Below are positions 15,170-23,450 of a stretch of 64,000 nucleotides of DNA, piece after piece (positions within the stretch are counted from its first letter, which is position 1; every line of letters starts with the position of its first letter). The position numbers and the translations under genes were made by a program. This stretch comes from Bradyrhizobium sp. MOS002 (GTDB lineage: Bacteria; Pseudomonadota; Alphaproteobacteria; Rhizobiales; Xanthobacteraceae). The notes beneath the pieces were generated by a model. That model was not told the DNA's origin, made no database searches, and saw only the letters and a list, made by a program, of their open reading frames with translations. The stretch is taken from positions 1 to 64,000 of the forward strand of contig NZ_PYFX01000008.1 in NCBI RefSeq assembly GCF_003020115.1, given 5' to 3'.

Positions 15170-15356
15170 CCTCGCGCAGGGAAGGCCGAGTGATTGGCAC
15201 CACCTGTATGCTGCTGTGCGGTTTTCCTGCGTGTGCTTTTCGCGCGGCGGACCGCGGGTGCCAGCCGGCACCCGGCCTTCCCTGTGCCCTCTTGGATTTG
15301 AGGGTGGAGTAACCAAGCAAAGCTCGGGCGAAATCAGCCGCGAGGATGCGAAACTG
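15170..15356 (-). repeat. Dispersed ~187-bp repeat, copy 1
   Basis: The reverse complement of this stretch matches 63773-63959 throughout its length, with shared blocks such as CGCAGGGAAGGCCG, GTGCCGGC, GGCACCC, CAGC-GCATACAGGTG and CGCCCGAGCTTTGC. The internal 15-bp inverted arms that are perfect in copy 2 are imperfect here. Open frames inside it (…VPAGTR…) are by-products of the repeat, not genes. Confidence 0.85.
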
Positions 15357-15406
15357 TGTCTGCAAGTTGAGTCTGCATTGGAGGAAGGCGATGCTGCACC
15401 TTGATC

Positions 15407-15486
15407 CGTCATTGCGAGCGCAGCGAAGCAATCCAGTCTGCCGCCGCGGAGCGATTCTGGATTGCTTCGCTGCGCTCGCAATGACG
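15407..15486. repeat. Large palindromic REP-like element
   Basis: Two 30-base arms beginning CGTCATTGCGAGCGCAGCGA are perfectly complementary (15407-15436 and 15457-15486) around a 20-base loop. This is the typical extragenic palindrome of Bradyrhizobium-type genomes. It could fold as a long hairpin in RNA or serve as a structural/transposase-related site. Confidence 0.9.
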
Positions 15487-15953
15487 ATGTGGAGAGAGTG
15501 TGCGTCACACTTCGCTCTGGCCCCCCGACGGGCGCAGCAACGCCCCTTGCAGCGCATGTGGGAGACGCGGCGGGCGAGGCTGAAAGCGCCGACTCACCTG
15601 GCGGGGCCTCGTTAGCGCGCCGAAATGAGGCGTCGGGCGCGTGCTGGAAAATCTGAAGTTGTGGATCGGCCCGCCCAGCGGGGTATCACAGTAAGCTCGT
15701 TCCGTGTCCTCTGGGCCACGATTGTGCCGTCCGTGCAACACTCGATACGGATTTAACCATCATCTCTGTCCGTTCGCATCGACGCCGCTTTTTGGCCACA
15801 CCCGAACATGAATAAAATCACTCTAATGTTTTAGCGGCAGCGGTGGTCCCGGAAGGCGACGAGAAATCCCCAAGGTCGACTCAAAAGGTCGATTCAAAAT
15901 CTTGGCTCTGATTTTTCGGGTCTGAAAGGGTTGGCCGGGGAAACTGGTTTGCG

Positions 15954-17678
15954 ATGGACGCGAAGACCGACATCAAGAAGAGGCTGCCGAGCCGTCACGT
16001 GACGGAAGGCCCCGCGCGCGCGCCCCATCGCTCCTACCTCTACGCCATGGGTCTGACCACCGACCAGATCCACCAGCCCTTCGTCGGCGTCGCCTCGTGC
16101 TGGAACGAGGCCGCGCCCTGCAACATCTCCCTGATGCGCCAGGCGCAAGCGGTGAAGAAGGGCGTGGCGGCCGCCGGCGGCACGCCGCGGGAATTCTGCA
16201 CCATCACCGTGACCGACGGCATCGCGATGGGCCATGACGGCATGCGCTCCTCGCTGCCGTCGCGCGAATGCATCGCCGATTCCGTCGAATTGACGATCCG
16301 CGGTCACGCCTATGACGCCCTGGTTGGTCTGGCCGGCTGCGACAAGTCGCTGCCGGGCATGATGATGGCGATGGTCCGCCTCAACGTGCCATCGATCTTC
16401 ATCTATGGCGGCTCGATCCTGCCCGGCAATTTCCGCGGACAGCAGGTCACCGTGCAGGACATGTTCGAAGCCGTCGGCAAGCACTCGGTCGGCGCGATGT
16501 CGGACGAGGACCTCGACGAGATCGAGCGCGTGGCGTGCCCCTCGGCGGGCGCCTGCGGCGCGCAGTTCACCGCCAACACAATGGCGACCGTCTCCGAAGC
16601 GATCGGGCTGGCGCTGCCGTACTCGGCCGGTGCTCCGGCCCCCTATGAAATTCGCGACGCCTTCTGCATGACCGCGGGCGAGCAGGTCATGGAGCTGATC
16701 GCCCAAAACATTCGGCCCCGCGACATCGTCACCCTCAAGGCGCTGGAGAATGCCGCCGCCGTGGTCGCCGCGTCCGGGGGGTCGACCAATGCTGCACTGC
16801 ACCTGCCGGCGATCGCGCACGAGGCCGGCATCAAGTTCGACCTGTTCGACGTTGCCGAAATCTTCAAAAAGACACCGTACGTCGCGGATTTGAAGCCGGG
16901 CGGCCGTTATGTCGCCAAAGACATGTTTGAAGTAGGTGGCATACCGCTTCTGATGAAGACGCTGCTCGACAACGGATTTCTCCACGGTGACTGCATTACC
17001 GTCACTGGTCGAACGATCGCCGAAAACCTCAAAAGCGTGAAGTGGAATCCGCACCAGGACGTGGTGCACCCGGCAGACAAGCCCATCACCGTCACCGGCG
17101 GTGTGGTCGGTCTGAAGGGCAATCTGGCGCCAGAAGGTGCGATCGTGAAAGTCGCGGGAATGTCCAACCTCAGGTTTACCGGTCCGGCCAGGTGCTTCGA
17201 CCGTGAGGAGGATGCTTTCGAGGCCGTCCAGAAGCGCACCTACCGCGAAGGCGAAGTCATCGTGATCCGCTACGAGGGGCCCAAGGGCGGTCCCGGCATG
17301 CGGGAAATGCTCCAGACCACCGCGGCGCTGACCGGCCAGGGCATGGGCGGCAAGATCGCGCTCATCACCGACGGCCGCTTCTCCGGCGCCACCCGCGGCT
17401 TCTGCATCGGCCATGTCGGGCCGGAAGCCGCCATCGGCGGCCCGATCGGGCTGCTCGAGGACGGCGATATTATCGAGATCGACGCGGTCGCCGGTACCCT
17501 TAACGTAAAATTGAGCGACCAGGAGCTTGCCCAGCGCAAGACCAAATGGACCGCTCGCGCGACTAACCACACGACGGGCGCGCTCTGGAAATATGCTCAG
17601 CAGGTTGGACCAGCGGTCGGTGGGGCAGTAACCCATCCGGGCGGCGCGCACGAGAAACAGTGCTATGCGGACATCTAG
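15954..17678 (+). CDS. ilvD: Dihydroxy-acid dehydratase
   Basis: IlvD dehydrates 2,3-dihydroxy-isovalerate and 2,3-dihydroxy-3-methylvalerate to the 2-keto acids, the third common step of valine/isoleucine synthesis, using an Fe-S cluster and Mg2+. The 574-aa length fits the family. Cluster ligands are visible in GLAGCDKSLPGMMMAM and CPSAGACGAQFTANTM. The C-terminal domain carries ALITDGRFSGATRGFCIGHV. The cytoplasmic enzyme complements IlvA encoded at 44 kb. Its 3' end overlaps the exoR start by 14 bp. Confidence 0.97.
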   Translation: MDAKTDIKKRLPSRHVTEGPARAPHRSYLYAMGLTTDQIHQPFVGVASCWNEAAPCNISLMRQAQAVKKGVAAAGGTPREFCTITVTDGIAMGHDGMRSSLPSRECIADSVELTIRGHAYDALVGLAGCDKSLPGMMMAMVRLNVPSIFIYGGSILPGNFRGQQVTVQDMFEAVGKHSVGAMSDEDLDEIERVACPSAGACGAQFTANTMATVSEAIGLALPYSAGAPAPYEIRDAFCMTAGEQVMELIAQNIRPRDIVTLKALENAAAVVAASGGSTNAALHLPAIAHEAGIKFDLFDVAEIFKKTPYVADLKPGGRYVAKDMFEVGGIPLLMKTLLDNGFLHGDCITVTGRTIAENLKSVKWNPHQDVVHPADKPITVTGGVVGLKGNLAPEGAIVKVAGMSNLRFTGPARCFDREEDAFEAVQKRTYREGEVIVIRYEGPKGGPGMREMLQTTAALTGQGMGGKIALITDGRFSGATRGFCIGHVGPEAAIGGPIGLLEDGDIIEIDAVAGTLNVKLSDQELAQRKTKWTARATNHTTGALWKYAQQVGPAVGGAVTHPGGAHEKQCYADI

Positions 17679-18489
17679 GCGTACCATCGTTGCGTTTGTG
17701 TTGGGGGCTACCGCGCTGGCCGCGCCGGCGCTCGCCTTCGACGGCGCCCCCGTCAGCCAGAGGGATGCGACCATCCCGGTGGTCACGACATTGCCGGGTG
17801 CAGCGGGCAAGGTCCGCAATGTACCGCCGGCGGTCGTGACCCAGGAAACCTCGCTCAGCGCCCTGCAATATGCCGCGGAGGGTGGCCACCCCATCGCGCA
17901 GTGGAAGCTCGGCCGCATGTACGCCAATGGCGACGGCGTCGCCCAGGACGATGTGCGCGCGTTCGAGTATTTCACCCGCATCGCCAACGCGCATGCCGAG
18001 GATAGCCCATCCGCGCCGCAGGCGCAGATCGTCGCCAACGCCTTTGTGGCGCTCGGCCGCTATTATCTCAGCGGCATCCCGAATTCGAAGGTCAAGCCGG
18101 ACCAGGAGCGGGCGCGGGAGATGTTCTCCTATGCCGCGTCCTATTTCGGCAATGCGGATGCCCAATACGATCTCGCTCGCCTGTACCTGAAGACGCCGGA
18201 CGCTTCGCGCGAGGATTTCCGCTACGGCGCGCGCTGGCTTGGGCTCGCCGCGCAGAAGGGCCAACACGAGGCCCAGGCGCTGCTTGGCCAGATGCTGTTC
18301 AACGGCGATCGCCTGCCGCGGCAGGCCGCGCGCGGCCTTATGTGGCTGACTCTGGCGCGTGACAGCGCAGGTAGCGACGAGACCTGGATCAAGGAAAACT
18401 ACAACCGTGCCTTCGCAAAGGCCTCCGACGACGATCGCGCCATGTGCCTGCAGATGCTGGAGCAATGGGTGCAGGGTCGCCGGGAGTGA
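17665..18489 (+). CDS. exoR: ExoR-type periplasmic Sel1-repeat regulator
   Basis: 274 aa with a signal peptide (residues 1-24, ending APALAF) and Sel1-like repeats: YAAEGGHPIAQWKLGRMYAN, then YFGNADAQYDLARLYL and AAQKGQHEAQALLGQMLF. Length and layout match ExoR of rhizobia. There ExoR holds the ExoS/ChvI two-component system inactive from the periplasm and so controls exopolysaccharide and motility. It starts inside the 3' end of ilvD in another frame (ATG at 17665), implying a shared transcript. No exoS/chvI is in the window. Confidence 0.85.
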   Translation: MRTSRRTIVAFVLGATALAAPALAFDGAPVSQRDATIPVVTTLPGAAGKVRNVPPAVVTQETSLSALQYAAEGGHPIAQWKLGRMYANGDGVAQDDVRAFEYFTRIANAHAEDSPSAPQAQIVANAFVALGRYYLSGIPNSKVKPDQERAREMFSYAASYFGNADAQYDLARLYLKTPDASREDFRYGARWLGLAAQKGQHEAQALLGQMLFNGDRLPRQAARGLMWLTLARDSAGSDETWIKENYNRAFAKASDDDRAMCLQMLEQWVQGRRE

Positions 18490-18495
18490 TGGGTC

Positions 18496-18516
18496 GAGGC
18501 GGCCTCACGCCGCCTC
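18496..18516. terminator. Hairpin between convergent exoR and xthA
   Basis: GAGGCGGC-CTCAC-GCCGCCTC: perfect 8-bp arms lying right after the exoR stop and overlapping the last xthA codons. It has no T tract. It could act for both strands. Confidence 0.4.
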
Positions 18517-19302
18517 AAGATCGAGATCCGCCCACACCGGCACGTGGTCCGACGGCTTCTCCCAGCTGCGCACATAGCTGTCGATGCCGACATTGGCGAG
18601 CCGGTCGCTGGCCTGTGGCGACAGCAGCAGATGGTCGATCCGCAGGCCGTGGTTCTTCTGCCAGGCGCCGGCCTGGTAATCCCAGAAGGTGTAGAGGCCG
18701 GGCTCGTCGGTGACGGCCCGAAGCGCATCGGTCAGGCCGAGGCCGAGCAGGGACTGAAAACTCTCCCGGGTCTCGGCCTTGAACAGGGCGTCCTCGGTCC
18801 AGGCGGCGGGATTATGGACGTCCCGGGCATGCGGGATGACGTTGAAGTCGCCTGCGAGGATCAGCGGCTCCTCGGTCTTGAGGCGTTCCTTCGAATACTT
18901 AAGAAGCCGCGACATCCATTTGAGCTTGTAGGGATATTTCTCGGTCCCAACCGGATTACCGTTGGGCAGATAGAGGCAGGCGATGCGCAGCACCCCGCGC
19001 TTCAGGGTGACCACGCCTTCGAGGAAGCGGGCATGCGCGTCCTCGTCGTCGCCGGCCAGCCCCGACTTGGTCTCGTCGAACCGGAGCTTCGAGAGCAGGG
19101 CGACGCCGTTGAAGGTCTTCTGCCCATGGGTGACCACGTTGTAGCCGAGCGCCTCGATCTCCAGCCGCGGGAAGGCCTCGTCGACGCATTTGATCTCCTG
19201 GAGGCAGACGATGTCCGGCTGGCACTCCTTCAGCCAGGTCAGCAGCAGGTCGATCCGCTGCCGGACCGAGTTCACGTTCCAGGTGGCAATTCTGATGGGC
19301 AT
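18505..19302 (-). CDS. xthA: Exodeoxyribonuclease III
   Basis: An endonuclease/exonuclease/phosphatase-fold enzyme that incises DNA at abasic sites and trims 3' ends in base excision repair. At 265 aa it has all family blocks: IATWNVNSVRQR, IVCLQEIKC (metal-binding Glu), YLPNGNPVGTEKY, ILAGDFNVIPHARD, LRIDHLLLS, and the catalytic SDHVPVWADL at the C-terminus. The ATG at 19302 starts directly at the conserved N-terminus. It is divergent from the histidine kinase gene at 19436. Confidence 0.95.
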   Translation of the reverse strand: MPIRIATWNVNSVRQRIDLLLTWLKECQPDIVCLQEIKCVDEAFPRLEIEALGYNVVTHGQKTFNGVALLSKLRFDETKSGLAGDDEDAHARFLEGVVTLKRGVLRIACLYLPNGNPVGTEKYPYKLKWMSRLLKYSKERLKTEEPLILAGDFNVIPHARDVHNPAAWTEDALFKAETRESFQSLLGLGLTDALRAVTDEPGLYTFWDYQAGAWQKNHGLRIDHLLLSPQASDRLANVGIDSYVRSWEKPSDHVPVWADLDLEAA

Positions 19303-19435
19303 ATTGGCGGCTCCGGGCAGGGGCCATGGTTAGAACAAAATGCAAACGCGCCCGTCAAGGACGCCGCGAAATCTCCCACAAAATTAACCCGGCTTAAGTC
19401 GGGCCTGGGCCATTGATCGTGAAAAGGTTTTTCGA

Positions 19436-21781
19436 ATGGGACGGCCGGACAAATCCATGAAGCGAACCGAGCCCCGCGACGGGCTGATCGGCGCGTTCCT
19501 GTACTGGCTCGGCGGCTACGAGATCGAGGACGGCCTGACAGCCGGTCTCAGCGAGCGCGAGCTGAGCCGCATCCGCGCCAAACAGATCGACGCGGTGACG
19601 CGGCTGATCCCAGTGACGATGGCCGTCAACATGCTCAACGTCGCCATCGTGCTGATCTTGTTTTGGGGCCGGGGCTGGAACGACTTTCTCGCGATCTGGG
19701 GCCTGACCCTCGCCGCCACCGCCTCGCTCGCGGTGCGCGCGTGGCGGCGCTCCCACCAGAGCCCGCCGCAGGAAGCCTCGCCCCGTGCCGCGCGGCAGAT
19801 GTTGCGGCAGGCGTTTTTCCTCGCCGCGATCTGGGGCACGCTACCGGTCGCGCTGTTCAGCCGCATCGAGCCGACCAGCCAGCTCATTCTCGCCTGCCTG
19901 ATGGTCGGCATGATGTCCGGCGGTGCCTTCACGCTCTCGACCTTCCCGCGCGCCGGCCTCGTCTATCTCGCGATGACGACGATCGCCTGCGCCGGGGCGT
20001 TGCTGTTGTGCGGCACCGGGCCTTACCTCGTGACCGCGCTGTTCCTGCTGCTGTTCGCGTTCTTCATGGCGCGCAACATCGTCTCGCAAGGCAATCTGTT
20101 CCTCGGCAATCTCAAGGCCCAGCTCGAGCTCGAGCGCCAGACCGAGATCATTTCGCTATTGCTGAAGGATTTTCAGGAGAATGCCAGCGACTGGCTGTGG
20201 CAGACCGACGCCGAAGGGCATCTGGTCGACGTGCCCGAGCGCTTCGCGGCCGTCGCACAGCTGCCGCTGCCGCTGCTGAAGGGCTCGCATTTCGCCGACG
20301 TGCTCGACATGCTGTGCCCCGAAGACAAGAGCGCGGCCTACAACGTCGTCGGCCTGATGGAGCATGCCGAACCGCTGCACGAGATGAACCTCAAGGTGGT
20401 CGCCGGCGGCGAGGCGCGGCTGTGGTCGCTCACTGCGAAGCCGGCCTACGACCGCGACGGTCAATTCCTCGGCTATCGCGGCTTCGGCCGCGACGTGACC
20501 GAACGCTGGCGCGCGGAAAAGGCCGAGGCCGAGAGCCGAGCCAAATCGGATTTCCTCGCCGTGATGAGCCACGAGATCCGCACGCCGATGAACGGCGTGC
20601 TCGGGCTTGCCAGCATGCTGCTGGAGACAAAACTCGATCCGGAGCAGCACGAGGCCGTCACCACGATCCGCGAGTCCGGCGACAATCTCCAGCGCATCCT
20701 CAACGACATCCTGGACCTTTCCAAGCTCGAGGCCGGACGCTTCGCGTTCGAGGTGATCGACTTCGCGCCGCAGGCGCTGGTCGAAGCAGTGGCGACCGTC
20801 GTGCGCGCGAGCGCCAAGGGCAAGGGGCTCGCGGTCAAGGTCGAGCTCGATCCCAACCTGCCGCCGACGCTGCGCGGCGATGCCGCGCGTATCCGCCAGG
20901 TGCTGCTCAATCTCGCCTCCAACGCGGTGAAGTTCACCGACGAAGGCGAAGTCACGATCACAGCTGTCTGTCAGGCTTGCCGCGATCTGCTCGCCACCGT
21001 CGAGTGGAGCGTGACCGACAGCGGCATCGGGATCGCCCCCGAGAAGCTCGGCCAGCTCTTCTCCGACTTCGCCCAGGCCGACGCCTCGATCAGCCGCCGC
21101 TTCGGCGGCACCGGGCTTGGGCTTGCGATCTCCCGGCGCATCATCGAGCAGATGGGCGGCACCATCGGTGTCACCTCGACGCCGGGCGAAGGCTCGACCT
21201 TCCGCTTCACGCTGGTGCTGCCGTGGAGCCAGGTGCAAACGTCCGATCAGGACGCAGGCCGCGAGGAAGCCGACGATCTCAGGGCGCGCATCGCGGGCCT
21301 CGACCGACCGCTGAAGGTGCTGGTCGCCGAGGACGACGCGGTCAACCGCATGGTCGTCAGCAAGATGCTCGGCGCATTCGACGTCGAGTTGCGCGTCGTG
21401 ACCGACGGTGTCGAAGCCGTCGCGGCCGTGTCCGAAGGCGATTACGATATCGTGCTGATGGACGTGCGCATGCCCGAGATGGACGGCCTTGCCGCGACCC
21501 GCGCGATCCGCGCCGAGGGCGGACGCTTCGCGGCCTTGCCGATCATCGCGCTGACCGCCAACGCCTTCCCCGAGGACGTCAAGATCTGCCGCGAGGCGGG
21601 GATGTCCGACTTCCTGGCCAAACCGCTGCGCAAGCCCGCGCTGGTCGCGGCGCTGCTGCATGCGCTGACGGATGCGGCGTCAGCGGATGCGCCCCTCCAG
21701 CCGCAGCTTGCGCCGCTCGCGGCGGACTGGGCGGACGAGGCCGGCTGGAGTGATGAGGAAAGGCAGATGACCGGCGCGTAA
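19436..21781 (+). CDS. Membrane hybrid sensor histidine kinase
   Basis: 781 aa. Residues about 55-215 hold five or six membrane segments in pairs. A PAS-like domain follows (about 245-355: NASDWLWQTDAEGHLVDVPE), then HisKA with phospho-acceptor His379 (FLAVMSHEIRTPMNG). HATPase_c comes next (NAVKFTDEG, DSGIGIAPEKLG, GTGLGLAISRRI). A C-terminal receiver domain has Asp676 in DIVLMDVRMPEMDG and the conserved Lys (FLAKPL). No response regulator is adjacent, so output is through its own receiver and an unknown partner. It has no periplasmic sensing domain of note. Met8 (19457) is an alternative start. Confidence 0.92.
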   Translation: MGRPDKSMKRTEPRDGLIGAFLYWLGGYEIEDGLTAGLSERELSRIRAKQIDAVTRLIPVTMAVNMLNVAIVLILFWGRGWNDFLAIWGLTLAATASLAVRAWRRSHQSPPQEASPRAARQMLRQAFFLAAIWGTLPVALFSRIEPTSQLILACLMVGMMSGGAFTLSTFPRAGLVYLAMTTIACAGALLLCGTGPYLVTALFLLLFAFFMARNIVSQGNLFLGNLKAQLELERQTEIISLLLKDFQENASDWLWQTDAEGHLVDVPERFAAVAQLPLPLLKGSHFADVLDMLCPEDKSAAYNVVGLMEHAEPLHEMNLKVVAGGEARLWSLTAKPAYDRDGQFLGYRGFGRDVTERWRAEKAEAESRAKSDFLAVMSHEIRTPMNGVLGLASMLLETKLDPEQHEAVTTIRESGDNLQRILNDILDLSKLEAGRFAFEVIDFAPQALVEAVATVVRASAKGKGLAVKVELDPNLPPTLRGDAARIRQVLLNLASNAVKFTDEGEVTITAVCQACRDLLATVEWSVTDSGIGIAPEKLGQLFSDFAQADASISRRFGGTGLGLAISRRIIEQMGGTIGVTSTPGEGSTFRFTLVLPWSQVQTSDQDAGREEADDLRARIAGLDRPLKVLVAEDDAVNRMVVSKMLGAFDVELRVVTDGVEAVAAVSEGDYDIVLMDVRMPEMDGLAATRAIRAEGGRFAALPIIALTANAFPEDVKICREAGMSDFLAKPLRKPALVAALLHALTDAASADAPLQPQLAPLAADWADEAGWSDEERQMTGA

Positions 21782-21786
21782 GCGCG

Positions 21787-22689
21787 TTACAGTTTCCCAA
21801 AGACTCGCGCGGCGACCACCTTCAGGCGCTCGACCGAGCCTGATTCCGGATGCGGCTTGACTGGCGCGAACAGGATCGAAGCTTGCCTGCCGTTCTTCCA
21901 GACGAAGATGTTGACGGCATTGCCGTTGCCCTTGGTGCAGGAATGCTCGCCGAACGCTTCACTGCCGAGCTCGGGGATCGCGACGTGCTTGCAAGGGCCA
22001 GTGCGTTTCATCATGCTGATGACGGTGTCGCGCGAGATCGCGATCACCGCGACCGTCATGGTGTTGGCCTCGCGATCGAACATCATGCAGCTGCCCCCAC
22101 CGGTCCGCTGGACCGTCAGCGTGTTCTTGTCGAGAAAGCCGTCGGCATCCGCCGCAGTGAGCCATTCGCAAGTGCCGAACCGCTCGCTGGTCTTGCTGAC
22201 ATTGCCGATGGCGACGCGCGCGGCTTGGGTGATCGGTCCGAGCAGCGCGTCGTCGGCACGCCGGCCGATCGGATAGACGCTGATCTGCAGAATGTAATCG
22301 CCGGACAAGGCAACGACCGAGGCCTCCTGTCGCTCCGCGCCGGCTGCGCTCGTTCCGCCCTGGCCTTCGTCGCCGATCCCCGCGACTGCGTTAAGCGGCA
22401 TGCGTTCGCCAAGCGTCTTGACGAAGGTCGCGTATAATTCCCTGGCGCGGTCCTTGTCGGGATTGCGGAACACGGTCAACATCATCGTGTTGCCGCCTCC
22501 GGCCTGGTAGATGCAGCCGCGGCCGTCCTGATTTGAAATCAACGACCATTTGAGCGCCGGCATCGCGCCGGCGAGCTCCTGGGTACTGATGAACGGGCAG
22601 GTTTCGGCAGCGTGCACCGGAGGCACCGGGAGGGCGGCAACTGCAAGGAATAGAACGAAGCAACGGAACAGCCGATCGATAATGCGCAT
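21787..22689 (-). CDS. Exported protein with duplicated Cys domain, 300 aa
   Basis: A signal peptide (residues 1-27, ending VHAA) is followed by two related halves. The first has CPFISTQELAGAM and GRGCIYQAGGGNTM; the second has CEWLTAADADGFL and GGGSCMMFDREANTM. Both show a Cys-helix-Cys strand pattern followed by a 'TMxVxVxxxxRD' strand, as in DUF3558-like lipoprotein/periplasmic domains, and are probably an internal duplication. It is convergent with the histidine kinase gene and 5 bp from its end. Function unknown. Confidence 0.7.
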   Translation of the reverse strand: MRIIDRLFRCFVLFLAVAALPVPPVHAAETCPFISTQELAGAMPALKWSLISNQDGRGCIYQAGGGNTMMLTVFRNPDKDRARELYATFVKTLGERMPLNAVAGIGDEGQGGTSAAGAERQEASVVALSGDYILQISVYPIGRRADDALLGPITQAARVAIGNVSKTSERFGTCEWLTAADADGFLDKNTLTVQRTGGGSCMMFDREANTMTVAVIAISRDTVISMMKRTGPCKHVAIPELGSEAFGEHSCTKGNGNAVNIFVWKNGRQASILFAPVKPHPESGSVERLKVVAARVFGKL

Positions 22690-22997
22690 TTGATAATTGA
22701 CTTTCGCTAATGGCGCGCCACGTCTGATGAAGGTGGACGGAATGATTCCGCCGTGGCGCTATGATGCCGCCGCGGTCTGGCATGCGCTCCAAGCGGCAGC
22801 ATGCTCGATCTTGTCGCTGCCGAGGATGTCTCGTGATACTGGCTTATCGGATAGGGGGAACAAACGTGGGATCATGTCACGACTGACGCCTAACGTTTGC
22901 TGGGCGGCTCGCTAAGTAAATTTTCGCTCAATCCGAATGCATCGCGCCGGCTTCCCGGCTACTTTGCACGAGGTTGTTTTTCAGATTTTGAGTTGGG
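22690..22997. other. 308-bp intergenic region, nothing supported
   Basis: It lies between two minus-strand genes and should hold the promoter of gene 21787-22689 and the 3' end of the erpA transcript. No hairpin with a T tract, RNA gene or convincing reading frame was found. Confidence 0.4.
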
Positions 22998-23327
22998 TTA
23001 AATCGAGAAGCTGGTCCCGCAGCCGCAGGACGCCGTGGCGTTGGGATTGTTGACCCGGAACGAGGCGCCGATCAGATCGTCGACGAAATCCACCTGCGAG
23101 CCCGCGAGGAACGGCTGCGAGGCGGAATCGACCAGCACCACCGCGTTGTCCTGCTCGATCACGAGATCATCGTCGGTGCGGGCACGGTCGATGTCGAACT
23201 TGTACTGGAAGCCGGAGCAGCCACCGCCCTCGACCGAGATCCGCAGCATCGCACCAGACCCTTCGCCCTTGAGGATCTCCCCAATCCGGCGTGCGGCCTT
23301 GTCACTGATGGTCACGTCAGTCGTCAT
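22998..23327 (-). CDS. erpA: A-type iron-sulfur cluster carrier (ErpA/IscA family)
   Basis: This protein receives Fe-S clusters from a scaffold and inserts them into target apoproteins. At 109 aa it has the three family cysteines, Cys37 (GGGCSGFQYKF), Cys101 and Cys103 (SCGCGTSFSI). The N-terminal ISDKAARRIGEIL is also typical. It is divergent from dgt with 123 bp between. This placement next to dgt is common in rhizobia as I recall. ErpA rather than IscA or SufA is chosen because no isc or suf genes are near; the exact subtype is uncertain. Confidence 0.9.
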   Translation of the reverse strand: MTTDVTISDKAARRIGEILKGEGSGAMLRISVEGGGCSGFQYKFDIDRARTDDDLVIEQDNAVVLVDSASQPFLAGSQVDFVDDLIGASFRVNNPNATASCGCGTSFSI

Positions 23328-23450
23328 CGTAGATCTCCGATAGCCCCGCGGTCATACCAAATTCACTTGCCCAATTCATTTGGTATCCCGCACCCGGCAT
23401 AGTTAAGTGTCACCATACGCAGAATCAAATGGATAGGGACTAAATTCGCC

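Larger units (their letters stand above)
14912..15953. other. 1.04-kb intergenic region, repeat-rich
   Basis: Apart from the three repeats listed separately I see no gene. The right part (15840-15953) contains AAGGTCGA-CTCAA and AAGGTCGATTCAA in tandem shortly before the ilvD start and is presumably its promoter region. This stretch marks the change from the decayed left part to dense core genes. Confidence 0.5.

Noticed and set aside
15143..15557. Several frames of 62-155 codons in the 15.1-15.6 kb repeats
   Set aside because: They lie within the 187-bp repeat and the 30-bp-arm palindrome; such frames arise from the repeats themselves.
15894..18038. 714-codon minus-strand frame opposite ilvD
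   Set aside because: Antisense shadow of ilvD and exoR, with no domain features.
20156..21661. 501-codon minus-strand frame opposite the kinase gene
   Set aside because: Antisense shadow; no start signals and unnatural composition.
19663..21753. 696-codon frame in the second plus-strand frame of the histidine kinase gene
   Set aside because: Extremely Arg/Ala/Gly-rich, a typical shadow frame of a GC-rich gene; the kinase frame has all domain motifs.
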